This document shows, in pieces, positions 39,331-50,231 of a stretch of DNA of 64,000 nt (the first letter of the stretch is position 1; every line of letters begins with the position of its first letter). This stretch comes from Zygnema circumcarinatum (Eukaryota > Streptophyta > Zygnematophyceae > Zygnematales > Zygnemataceae). Position numbers and translations under genes: made by a program. A model generated the notes under the pieces. That model did not search any database. It was given only the letters and a program-made list of their open reading frames with translations, and was not told the DNA's origin. The stretch covers positions 3,356,577 to 3,420,576 of the forward strand of contig CM074806.1 of the NCBI GenBank assembly GCA_037447605.1. Reading direction: 5' to 3'.

Positions 39331-40074
39331 GCCCGCTTTCCCACTTGACCTCCCTCTTTCTTGAGCCTCTTACGATAAAGCGCCCTCCACGGTCCGGGTC
39401 GCCCAGCAGGCTCACGGCCCCTCGGCTTCAAACCCTAGATTCCATGGCCTCCGCCACCTCGACCCGGCGCGGGCGACAACTCCGCAGGCTTTGGGGCGGC
39501 CAAGCCTTATTTGCTCTCCCCTTGTCGAGGTAGCGCCACGCTCGACTCATTTGGCTCCGGAGTCTCGCCAAACCGTCCCAGCGGGCCTTTAAGGTAGTTG
39601 GGCCCCTTCATTTGTGTCGATTAGTGGAGAATCCCGAGGTTAGGCCATCATTCCGGAAGGCGGAACTCTAGTGGAAACGCGTGGCCGTTCTGCTTGGATC
39701 GACATTAGATCACGCCGCGTCGGCGATCCCTCCCAGGAAGTAGGTGAGGCGTTAGCGACGGCCAGTAGCGGCCTCCCTCCGTACCCTGCCATGGCGCTCC
39801 TCATTGGTCCATTTCTAATTCCCGCCACTTTTTGCCGCTTCGCCAACATTGCGCCTGTCGGCCGTACCTTTCGATTTCGAATTTGTCTTACTCCCTCCTC
39901 CACCTCTGATCCGCCGATACTCATTTCCAGGTATGCGGGAAGCTTCTCAGGACGGCCGCCCGGCTTCTCGGCCCAGCGGTCCGCGTCCCGTCATCACGGT
40001 CCCTTCCGCGCTTTGTCTCTTCTTCCCTTTAGCGCGAAGTGCGTGGCGGCTTGTTTCCCGCATATTACTACGGA

Positions 40075-41111
40075 TGTAGCGTAGCGAACTTCGCGTTACG
40101 GCGGATTTGCGTCGATTCAATTGTACTTGGCGGTATACTCGCCGGGTGTCATGGATCCAGCGAGGAATCCGAGGGTACCAGCGGAGATTGAGAGAAGCGG
40201 CCATGCGTTGGCGGCCCACGGAAGCGACACACCATCCGGCAAAGGCACGCCGGAGTGCGCAATATGCGCCGATTATCATCGATTGACCTATCGAAGGCTC
40301 CGTGGCGATCCAGGCAGAGCCTCTCGGTGGGCAGTTGGCCAATGTGGGGAAGCTGTCGATGCTAAGACTCAAGATCTATTGTGGGTGTTAAGTAGATGGG
40401 ATATGCGATGATAGCATTTTGTCTTTTAGTTGCTGGGCTTAGTATTTGTATTTCTTTGCATGTGGTTTGTTGTCTTGTTCTTTTTTTCTTCTTTTCCTTC
40501 CTCTTGATTCTGACAGAGATGCTAAGTAAGAGAGAGAGAGAGAGTTCCATGCCATAGACTAGAGAGAGAGAGAGAGAAGAGTCTTCTTGTGATAGCATTT
40601 AGGCGTCCCATTCATGACTAGACAAAGATTTAGAGTGAAGACAGAATTTCATTGTACAGCTGACATTCCCAGCCCGGCGCTGCTTGGGCGGGGGTGTGAG
40701 TTTCAAGATACAACCTTTATCTAAGTTGAGCATCAAGCCTTTGCCGCCACTATGCCAAGCTGCCATCTTGTCCTAATCTGCCTTACGCCAAGATCCCAAT
40801 GACCATGATAACCAGGAAGCTTCAAATAAGAGACTCGCCGAGGAGAGTCAGGGAAGAGAGAGCCCCCATGAAAGTGGTTTTTCGCCAAGCATCGAAATCC
40901 ACCACGGCAGGGAACACCTTCGGGGATCCCTTTACGCCTGGCCAAGTGCTGCATCTCTGAGTCCCCGGATCCTGGCTCTATGCCGCAGACACTCCACAAA
41001 GACTGCCCCAACCGCTCATCAGTTTCCCAAAGACGGGACGCTGAAAGTGGCCGTACAGCACCTGCAGCTAGCTCAGCAGTCTTTGTTTAACCCCACTTAT
41101 CTTGTGCTACA
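40075..41111 (+). repeat. 3' long terminal repeat
   Basis: Begins TGTAGC and ends GCTACA. It matches 32291-33320, including the paired GA microsatellites around TTCCATGCCATAGA at 40526-40578. The right flank continues directly into copy C (ACCACCTTTTTGTACGGTAA). Confidence 0.88.
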
Positions 41112-42288
41112 ACCACCTTTTTGTACGGTAACTTAATGTTAGCCGTACTGTCCGTACTGTCCGTATTGTCCGTACTATTCGTACTAGCCGTACGATCTGT
41201 AGCTGCACGATACGATACGATACTACACGGTACGATACGGTGCGATACGAAACGCCCCGACACGGTACTATCCGTACTAGCCGTACGATCTGTAGCTGCA
41301 CGATACGATACGATGTTTAACGATACAGTACGATACGGCACGATATGGTACGGTACGACACGTAAGGTCCAACATGAACTCTAACATAATACCGCCCGTC
41401 TATTGGTAACACGGACCTTATATTTGCAAAATCAATATTTTCGTCCCTTTTTGGCCAATACCATGGCGAAAATATAAGGACCCCCCACTGTACGCAAAAG
41501 TCACCTAATCTCCCCGCACGTGCCGCCGTAAGAGGCGCTCGCTCTTCTCCCCTTCTTCTTGGATTCGATACGATACGATACTACACGGTACGATACGGTG
41601 CGATACGAAACGCCCCGACACGGTACTATCCGTACTAGCCGTACGATCTGTAGCTGCACGATACGATACGATGTTTAACGATACAGTACGATACGGCACG
41701 ATATGGTACGGTACGATACGTACGGTCCAACATGAACTCTAACATAATACCGCCCGTCTATTGGTAACACGAACCTTATATATGCAAACTCAATATTTTC
41801 GCCTCATATTGGCCAAAACCAGGGTGGAAAATATGAGGACTGTTTACTGTACCCTAAAGGCCGTACGACCGTGAGAATTCGTACCTTTTTGTACAAGTAC
41901 TGCAGTCCTCATATTTTCGCCATGGTTTTGGCAGATATGAGGCGAAAATCTTGATTTTGCAAATAGAAGGTTCGTGTTACCAATAGACGGGCGGTATTAT
42001 GTTAGAGTTCATGTTGGACCGTACGTATCGTACCGTAACATATCGTACCGTATCATACTGTACTGTATCTCTTAGCATCGTATCGTATCGAAGCCAAGAA
42101 GAAGGGGAGAAGAGCGAGCGCCTTTTACGGCGGCACGTGCGGGGAGATTAGGTGAGTTTTGCGTAAGCCCGTAACGGCTAGTACGGCTAGTACGAATAGT
42201 ACGGCTAACACAAAGTTACCGTACAAAAAGGTGGTTTCAGCAAAATCGGGGCGAATTTCTTGGGGACGCACTGTACAGGGTGGAAAAT

Positions 42289-43193
42289 GGGTAACTCTAC
42301 TGCACCCCCGCGTTTTGTCTTTCGCACCCCCGTTTTGAAAATTTTGCTTGCCCGTTTGGTTACCCCCCAGTTTTGAATATTTCGGGAAAGATTCTTTTTC
42401 CCGCCCCTTTCGTCCCCTCCGCTGCCCCCCCTCGAACCATTGCGGTTGCAAAACCCTCACCCGGTTATGAAGGAACGAGGTCGACCTTCTGGCGCGCGCA
42501 GTTTGGCAATCAGCCGGGACAAGAGCTATTTCGAGTACGTTGAAGGGAAAAAATGTTCCAATTGCAAGCAAGCAGGCCACAGTTTAAGATCTTGCCTTAA
42601 TTAGGGGTAACCTGAAAACAGAGAGTAACAGTTGCCCAACATTGGTGACCTTTGCAGTTGCGTTTAAGGTTGCGTTTTTGTACTTAAGCTTAGTTTAGTT
42701 TAGATTTTTGTTCCTAGTTTTTTTTTTTTGTTCTTGTTTCATTTGCGACTAATTTCTTGTGGTTCCCATGTTGACACCTGTCCATGTTTATTTGATGGCC
42801 TCACCATCTTGAGACCAATGCAAATCCCCTTTTCTTTTGTCGCACATTGTTGGAAGTCAATAGTGAAAAGGAGAAAACGAGGGGATGGAATGTCCAAAAA
42901 ACAATGAAGGGAGGGGGAATGAATCAAACAAGCTTCCTATAAGGTTCGAACTCGGTATCCTCCCGGTACCCACTCATAAACTTTACCGTTAAAAGGCAAC
43001 CGCGGATTTAAATGGTCGACCATACATTTAATCATATAGCGTTTCGCAACAGGAGCCAGAGGAGGGGACGAAAGGGGCGGGAAAAAGATTTTTTCCCGAA
43101 ATATTCAAAACTGGGGGGTAACCAAAACGGGCAGGCAAAATTTTCAAAACGGGGGTGCGAAAGACAAAACGCGGGGGTGCAGTAGAGTTACCC
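42289..43193 (+). mobile_element. Mutator-like (MULE) non-autonomous transposon, 905 bp
   Basis: Terminal inverted repeats of about 135 bp (42289-42423 and 43059-43193) start GGGTAACTCTACTGCACCCC and differ at only a few positions. A perfect 9-bp target duplication, GTGGAAAAT, lies at 42280-42288 and 43194-43202. Long terminal repeats with 9-bp duplications are characteristic of Mutator-like elements. The interior keeps a short frame with a zinc knuckle. Confidence 0.92.
42467..42604 (+). pseudogene. C-terminal remnant of a MULE transposase (CCHC zinc knuckle)
   Basis: A 45-codon frame ends in CSNCKQAGHSLRSC, a C-x2-C-x4-H-x4-C zinc knuckle as found at the C-terminus of MuDR-type transposases, preceded by a GRPSGAR segment resembling an AT-hook. 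The rest of the transposase, including the DDE core, is missing. This is what an internal deletion derivative would leave. Confidence 0.7.
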
Positions 43194-43221
43194 GTGGAAA
43201 ATATGAGGACTGCTGACTGTA

Positions 43222-43765
43222 CTGTACGTACGAGGGCCGTACTGTACCTGCTGGAAACCACGCGCGGTTCGCAACGACTATCTCGTTCAAATCTTGGAAA
43301 GCGCGCGGAGGGGAGGGGAGGGGAGGAAAGGGGAGGGGAGGGGTGATATCTCGCTGGTGCCTCTTTTCCTTATGTTTCCCAGACCGTTTCTCCAGACCAG
43401 GCACTTTTTTTTGTTTGCGCATTTCTGTCTCATCTAGCGAGGCGTTAGAATTGGTGTAGCTGATTGTAGAAATTATCAGGACAGTTTAGTGACATCATGG
43501 TTGCTAGCAGGCATTAAAGCTTCTTATGATTTATTGGTACTGTTTTTTCTTTAATTGACGCACTAGTATTCGAAAATCTGGTAGTGTATTCTGCAAATAT
43601 CACTACTAAACTAGCAGAACTACCTTGAAGCGTTTTTGTGAGTTCTAAATGAACAGCAAATGCAGCATAATCGTAGCGATATTTTTCTGACTGCCTAGAG
43701 TCCGTTTCTGATATCTTGAGTATCAAATTATAGCTGAGGCCTAAAGACTTGTAAAGCCACAAAGC
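43222..43765. other. Upstream region of the ARM-repeat gene
   Basis: 43308-43343 is a run of GGGG separated by single A or short purine spacers, able to form a G-quadruplex. The rest is AT-rich with no coding exon. Confidence 0.4.
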
Positions 43766-46700
43766 ATGGAGCCAGCCAATGATTTCACGAAGGAACACCC
43801 AGACGTGCTCTGGCGCATCGAAGAAGCAGGGCGAAATGCAAAGCAGCAGCTTGGAAACTGCCTCGCCCTCAGTGACCAAGTCGGAGCTTTGCGGCTTGCG
43901 TTCGAGGTATGTATGCACATACAGCTCGTTGTCATTCCCTTTATATTGAACGTTTCCAATTTCCCTATGTTTGATTTCTGTGTATACAAACGTAAAAATT
44001 AACGATCATTCTCGAAACTGTGCGCGAATTCTACACCTTTGACTGCACTAGTGGAATTAAGTATGTTTAACATGAATTTCATAGAACTCCTGAAGTTTAG
44101 CTGATGATAATGACTGTAAGCGTAACATTCTCTTATGCAGGAACTGCTGAAACTGAAAGATCACCCTCAGCATCAAATCCGAAAAGCGATCTTGTCAGTG
44201 GACAGGTTTGCACACTGGCTTTTGCCCGATGTTTGAGAGCTGCAGAAAGGAAAAGGTTCATACATCTTCAGTGTTTAGCTTCCCGCCAGTCCTGATTTTC
44301 CCTTGTCAGGTTTCTAAGAACCGTATGCTCTTTGACAGAGGTCGCCTTGTCCTTGCAGTCTAGGTGAATGCAATTGAAAGCTTCTATATCGGCCGTCAAA
44401 AGAAAGGAAAGTCTGGCCTGGATTTCCTTAATGTGTGAATTGCAATTTCGTCTCTGTGTGTCAGGGCCTTGGAAAGGGTTGCGAAGTCGATTGAGCGGTG
44501 CACGAGGTCTCCAAAAGTGGCCTTTTCGAAGGTTCATATCGAGTTACCCTTGATGTTTCAGCAGGTAAGCATCAGATAGTCCTTAGGGAGGAAAAGATTC
44601 AAGAAATCGTGATTAAGCCTAAAGCTCATCAAGTGAGATCTTAAGTGATCTTTGAACTGGAGGTGTTGTCCTTAATTGTGGGGAAACTTTTCTCAAATTG
44701 TTCCGTTCTGGCCGGCGTGCACAGGTGACAAGTAGCCTTATTGGACGCCTCCGTGACGTTAATAATCTCCTAATCCAAGGAGGAGCAAGAACAATGGTGA
44801 ACATAGGAGAGATGATGATGCAGCTTGATGAGCTGGAATTTTTGATTGAGACCGTGGATGGAAGCTCCAGGAAAGAGATTTTAAAGGACTTGGTTACCCA
44901 ACTGGAGATTTTAAGGCAGTGTGAAAGCGCTGTCGTCACCCTAGATATGCAGCTTGGGAGGGCTAACGTGAGGCTAAAATTGAAAATCCACGAAGAAGTG
45001 CGGTCGGAGATCCTTGAGCTAACTTCCCAGCTCGAATACCAAATGGGTACCGTCAACATGATGAAAGCGTTGCTGCAGCGCAGCACATGGCTCGACCTAA
45101 GATGTGCGGAAAAAATTGGTCCTGAGCTGAAAGAGCAAAGGGAGCATGTGTTAAAGCAGGTGGAGGTCGCTCAGGAAGTAGCAGGACTCATCTTTCAGCC
45201 GGACGAGCCGCTCTGCAGCTCAGACAGTGACAGTGACAGTGAAATTGACGATGTGATTGTGATGGACAACGAAAGCGATCAGGTTGCGGAGCGGATCAGC
45301 AGTCAGATGGGAGAATCGCTAAGGCTTCGAGGGCTCTTGAGGGGACCAAACGAAAGGCTTGAGAAGAGAGCTATAGCTCTTGTGAGAGATGTTGCCAAGG
45401 ACCTGCGCATGCAGCTCTGTGCACAGCAGGAGAGCTTTCAGGTGCGTAATAACATAGACTTTGACCTGTATTTGAAAAAATCTGGAATATTATAGCATCG
45501 GTGTGAGTCTACTTGTGCGCTTTTGAGTATTGTCGTGTTGTTGTGCTTGCATGATAGTAGAAATCTACGGCTACGAACAGAAAAGCTCTACCAAAGTTGG
45601 AACAGGTTTTATGTGAACGAGGTGGAGGCTGGTTTGTAAGGTTAACTTTGTTTTGGTGTGTACACAGGCAAGCAAGCCGTTGTTCGATGAGGCCCTTTAC
45701 CATTTCGATGAGAAGTGTTCGGATGCTATCTGTGACGAGCTGCTAATGCAAGGAGCAGAATTACAGGAGCAAACAAAGATCTTGATGGCAATCAAATGCG
45801 TGTTTGAGACTGGAGCACTTCCCATCCTTGGAGGAAATCCTGGAGAGTGGAAAAAGTTGAGAAAGGAGATTATGGCTCAGCAGAAAGCAGTGCGGAAGCA
45901 GGTAAACAGGAGAGAACATTCGGCATCATGAAAATTTGATTTGATGATCAGTACTAGAATCAACTACATCGCTTGAAGGTTCATATCAACCATGGCTGCG
46001 AAGCATGTGCCTTTCTTTATTGTTAAAAATCTAGGGTCGGTGACAATGTTTGCAGGGAAATGTTCTGAAGGCATTGGAACTTCATGTTCGAGAGGAAATG
46101 GCATGTCAGGAGAGAGCAACGGTGGAAGATACTGCTCGACTTTTGATGAAGCTACAGGACGAGTCCAAGATTTTTGTCAAGCTATCCGTAGAAGCTCTCG
46201 CCATTCTCCATCACTGCATTGCTGATATGGAGCGAAATTCAGGGGCTCGAGTCCTGCAAATAGAGGCCGGCATGCAGTCTCTCAGATTTCAAACGCAGAG
46301 TCAGTCAGAAGGTATGTCCCTGTTTCGAGTTGTTCGAGACTATAATCACAACAAGCAGCTAAGCAGTGCTGTATAAGGCCTAAATATAGGCAAGGGAGGT
46401 GCGGATGACATTATACCGAGCTGCTTTTGATAGACATTTGAACAAGTGAACAAGTGATAACATTTGCAGCAGCGGCAGCAGTGAGACTCGTGGTTTCTCT
46501 TCCTTTCTATGCTGCAGAAACAGCGTCGATCAGTTCGTGCACTGCTGCAGACAATGGCCATTGGGAGCCCGCCCTGGCCCGCTTTGTCACGTCGATATGG
46601 TACGGAACCGGCCCAGATATAGAAGCTTCAGCCGAAGCTTTGCTCAAGGTAGGTGCTGCAGGAAGCAAAGCAAAATCAGGGTCTGATATGGCTCGTCTAA

Positions 46701-49223
46701 ACTTGCAAAAGCATCGCTGCAATTACCTTATCTCTGAAAAGGATTTTTCTGCATTGTCAATGCAGATGCTACGAACTTTTTACTGATGCTGGCCATAATT
46801 TTATGGCAGGTCTGTGCCTGTGGAGACTTTGGGCCTCTTCCGCAACAGGAGCAAGATGAAAAAGGACCTATGTGGACACGTGGCCTTGTTTCGGCCCTAC
46901 TATCCGACAGCAATTCTGTTCAAGCAGCGGCGGCATCAGCCATTGGCTGTTTGGCAAACACAATCCAAACAGAGCTCTTGAAAGCAAAAGCGCCGAAGGT
47001 CCCTTTTCCTCTCCTTGCATGGACTGTGACAAGGGTAGATGCATATCGCCGATATCACACACTTCGCTCGTGATATCAGTACCTTCATCCATTGAAACTT
47101 ACGATTTTAGATACGTCATGAAGATGCAACTTATGGCACAACTTTGAACTTCCAGCATGCTAAATTCTGCTTGTTTTTCGCCTGAGCTGCTACACTTTGA
47201 TGTTTTTCACTCATTTTTTCTCAATCCCTGCAGATTTTGGTGACTGTCATTCGTGAGGGTCTTACAAACACTCAACTGCGCGCTGTTCTTGCATTGGGCC
47301 GACTTTTAGACTCAGATATTGCAAGAGAGCAAGCACATTCCCTTGGCGCTGTAGAGCTTGTTGTTTCACTGTTGCAATACCAGGTAAGAGTTGAAATATT
47401 CTCTGCCTACCTTGAAACGCTTTTGCCGCTGTCATCGATTGCTTTGGTTACATTCACCATTGTGCCCTCCAAGGAATTGCACTCCATGAAAAACCTTGCT
47501 CTTTCCTTTGTGCTACTTTTCGCTATGAGAACAGTTCGCTATGCATCTCTACTTCAGCAGACTTCTGCGTTAGTGTTGGGGCTGGAAACAGGCCACTCTG
47601 AAATTTAAAGTTTGTACATGAGTAGCATAGGTGGCTATCATCCTCCCACAAATGAAACTTGTTGCAGAGACTCTGTCGCACAACTTGCCAACGAAAGTAA
47701 AGCAAAACTAGAAATACCATACCATGCCCATACCATGTCGAAACTATGCTCATGGAAACTGTGGGCTCAGATTATTCTGTTCAATAGTAACAAGAAACGC
47801 ACTATACCCCTTCCTTGTCTGTGCAGAGTCCTCAGGCGAGGGCGGCTGCAGCGTTTACACTAAAGAGTTTTGCGTTCAACGATCCCCCTTGCGACAGTCC
47901 TCTTCTGCAGAAGATTCGATGTGATATGATTCGTTCTAATGTTGTCCCTCTCCTGATCTCTCACTTGAAAGGTGGCAACCCGGAGGGTCGAGCCCATGCA
48001 CTTGGCGCTTTGGGGGGGCTTGCTCAAAGCCCTCGCAGTATTGTCGCTATTAATGTGAGGGAAGTCGTTCCTCACGTTGTTCCATTCCTGAGGTCAGACT
48101 TTCCTGATGAACAATTCTATGCCGTAGCAACTCTTGCCTGCTTCAACCAGTCGGTAGATGAAGTCCAAGCCTTGGTGCGACAAAACGCAGTGCCGGACCT
48201 TGTGGAGGTGCTCCGCAATGGGGTGGAAAGGAGCAAGTTTTGCGCAGCGGCAGCTCTGCATTGTGTGGCGAATCTCCCTGATCGGTATGTGAACATGCTG
48301 CTAATCCGTAAGGGTGCATCGTTGTCATAGAAATGGTGGTAGACTTGTGGTTTGTCATTCAACAACTTCTTCTGGTAGGGAAGTGCGGGATGCTTGTTTG
48401 AGGCTAGACACTGTTGTTGCTGTGAGTGTGCGGAAGCATGCAGCTAATTATTGCAGTTGGGAATCTTGTTGTAATTCTGAAAAATGTGTAAAACTGAAGT
48501 GGGGTAGGCTTTTAGTGAATATGTGGAAGGAAAAACGTTCTGCTTAGACTTTTTTGGGGGTGTATTCGGCGCGGTTTGCATTATCGCAACGTTAAGACAA
48601 GCACAGAAAAACAGTGATATGTGATGGCTAGCTTCTGCTGGGTGACGACACGAGAAGTAGAGTTAAGGGCAAATGCTGACTTTCTATTTTTTTTTTTTTT
48701 TTACATGGTGCATTGCAGGGATTATCGCGAGTTTATTGTTTCCTATGGACCAGTACGGCCATTGATCACTCTCCTTGCAGAAGGGACTATCCTTGACGTT
48801 CAGCTTATGGCACTGGAAACACTCCGCTCACTCTCTGCAAATGCCTCGATTCGACAAACTGTAATTCAGCAAGGGGCCCTTGCGCCGATCCTTAAACTGT
48901 TGTCGAAGGTTGAGAAAGATGATTCCATGTCCCGAGCAACCATAGCGCTTGCTCTCGCTACATTAGCGAGGGACAAGCTTGCAGCAAACTTTCTGTTGGC
49001 CGCTAAAGCGGGGCAGCTTCTTGTCGATTTACTCAGTGATTTCACGGCCGACGAGGAATTGTGTGTGGAGCTAGTCGCCTCCATTCGACTGCAAGCGAGT
49101 GCAAGTCCGGACATGGCTGAGCAGATGAACAAAGGGGGAGTGCAGCACCTCTTATTGCCAATGTTGAACAGCAGCTGCGCTGCCTTAGCAACTGGAGCTG
49201 CAGCTGCTTTGAAGTGGTTGTGA
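43766..49223 (+). CDS. Armadillo (ARM) repeat protein, 997 residues
   Basis: Eleven exons: 43766-43906, 44141-44205, 44465-44564, 44725-45441, 45668-45901, 46056-46311, 46470-46648, 46810-46998, 47234-47383, 47827-48284 and 48719-49223. All phases join, giving 997 residues. The N-terminal ~500 residues are predicted helical/coiled (many Leu, Glu, Lys) with an acidic DSDSDSEIDD stretch near residue 270. From about residue 500, and clearly from 620, ARM-type repeats follow: SVQAAAASAIGCLANTI, QARAAAAFTLKSFAF, PEGRAHALGALGGLAQ, DEQFYAVATLACFNQ, SKFCAAAALHCVANL, LDVQLMALETLRSLSANASI. ARM solenoids bind partner proteins, often as scaffolds or ubiquitin-ligase parts; no U-box, BTB or F-box is seen. 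I do not recognise the specific family. The donor after exon 8 (GTCCCT) is weak. Confidence 0.88.
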
Positions 49224-50231
49224 AGGAAGAACGGCATTACGAGATTGCGCATCAACGGTTTGAAGACAACCTGAGCCCCTTTCTCTCAGGGGTTGGATGA
49301 CTGAACAGAGGCGTTCATGACTTGTTCCTTGATATTGTACAGCTGCAGAAAGTCGGCTTTTGTGCCCTTTTCTGACTAATTCCTATCACACGGATAGCCA
49401 CCACGATCTATTTGTCTATCCTTTGTTCTCTCATTATGTATTGACAGGGTCGGATATTCCCATGCCTTAGCGTCTTGCTTGTGCTTGCATTGTTGGCAAG
49501 CACCGTTGACAGTCGCCTCCCGTCAGGTGCTTTTCAGTACTAGGCCAAACTGATGTTTGGCGTATGTAGCGCAGATGCCTTTATGTGTCAAAGGGGAGAT
49601 TGCCTTGCGTGGCAAGGGAGTGTCTACGAAATGTATTTGTGCGAATTTTCCTGAAGCAGAGCTTCTCACTTTCCATGTAAACTGACTGTCACTTTCCGGC
49701 TGTAAACCATACTTTGCCAATTGATCGTGTCGCTGTTGAAGAGTGTCTGTCTTTGGAAAGAATTTAAGAACATCAAACCCAACTGCTGGACGTTCATGTA
49801 GAGCAGGGCAAAGCACTGCTGGTAGCCCTTTTGATGGCAAACCTCTTTTGCCAGAGACGCCGCAAGCCTCCATCCGCTGCCACCCAGTCCCGCGTACTCC
49901 CCCCAACGAGCCTCTCCCATCCGCAAACAGGCCCGGGCCGCCGACTTTCACAACAGAAACCGGTGACTCTCCCGTTGGATATGCCACGTGTACGCCATTC
50001 CACGTGGCATGCTGACGGTGGCAGCGAACGCAAAAATGCTCAACCCTACCGGCGGCTCTCCCCTCTTGGCACTTGTACTGAACCAATCATGGTTTGCCAC
50101 GTGTCCACATTGCATGACGTGGCAATCCGTGATTGGTGCCGCGTGAAGACCAGCCCTAGAGGCCCTCCCTGCAGGGCTCTCTGCCTGTCCCTCTCAGCGC
50201 GCTTGCTGGCGCTGCTCCCTCCCTGTCCGCC
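49224..50231. promoter_or_regulatory. MetRS upstream region with clustered G-boxes
   Basis: CACGTG at 49985-49990, 50001-50006 and 50098-50103, plus a GACGTGGCA at about 50118. Three more fall inside the first coding exon (50311, 50367 and 50399). The region from 49224 to about 49900 is ARM-gene 3' flank with no coding exon; a long minus-strand frame at 49523-50086 has no recognisable domain. Confidence 0.45.

Larger units (their letters stand above)
32291..41111 (+). mobile_element. Ty3/gypsy-type LTR retrotransposon, decayed
   Basis: 8.8-kb element with LTRs of about 1.03 kb starting TGTAGC and, in the 3' copy, ending GCTACA. It is flanked by ACCA (32287-32290 and 41112-41115; AACCA if the shared A is counted). 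A degenerate tRNA-iMet-type primer site follows the 5' LTR. Interior remnants appear in the order protease, reverse transcriptase, RNase H region, integrase, which is the Ty3 (Metaviridae) order. All are broken by frameshifts and stops. Flanking copy C sequence rejoins precisely when the element is removed. Confidence 0.9.
32217..41490. mobile_element. TA-flanked inverted-repeat element, copy C (inserted in copy B, interrupted by an LTR element)
   Basis: The left end CAGTGGGGGGTCCTCATATT (32217) mirrors the right end (…ATAAGGACCCCCCACTG, 41490). TA flanks are at 32215-32216 and 41491-41492. Its own sequence is about 32217-32290 plus 41112-41490, some 450 bp. The break falls in the conserved block GCCGAAACCACC, which is intact at 32120. 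The uninterrupted target is preserved in copy D at about 42151-42176. Confidence 0.85.
32052..41849. mobile_element. TA-flanked inverted-repeat element, copy B (outermost, interrupted)
   Basis: The left end CAGTCAACAGTCCTCGTATT (32052) and right end (…ATATGAGGACTGTTTACTG, to 41849) are inverted repeats with TA on both outer sides (32050-32051, 41850-41851). Its own sequence is about 32052-32214 plus 41491-41849, roughly 520 bp; everything between is copy C with the LTR element inside it. Subterminal 9-10-bp CCGTACTGT-type repeats and GATAC repeats are typical of this family here. No coding sequence. Confidence 0.75.
41900..43219. mobile_element. TA-flanked inverted-repeat element, copy D (opposite orientation, interrupted by a Mutator-like element)
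   Basis: Left end TGCAGTCCTCATATTTTCGC (41901) and right end (…ATATGAGGACTGCTGACTG, 43219), with TA after the right end. Its sequence is the reverse complement of copy B: 41491-41849 pairs with 41905-42165, including GGCGGCACGTGCGGGGAG. It lacks the copy C insertion. Own sequence is about 41900-42288 plus 43203-43219. Confidence 0.78.
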
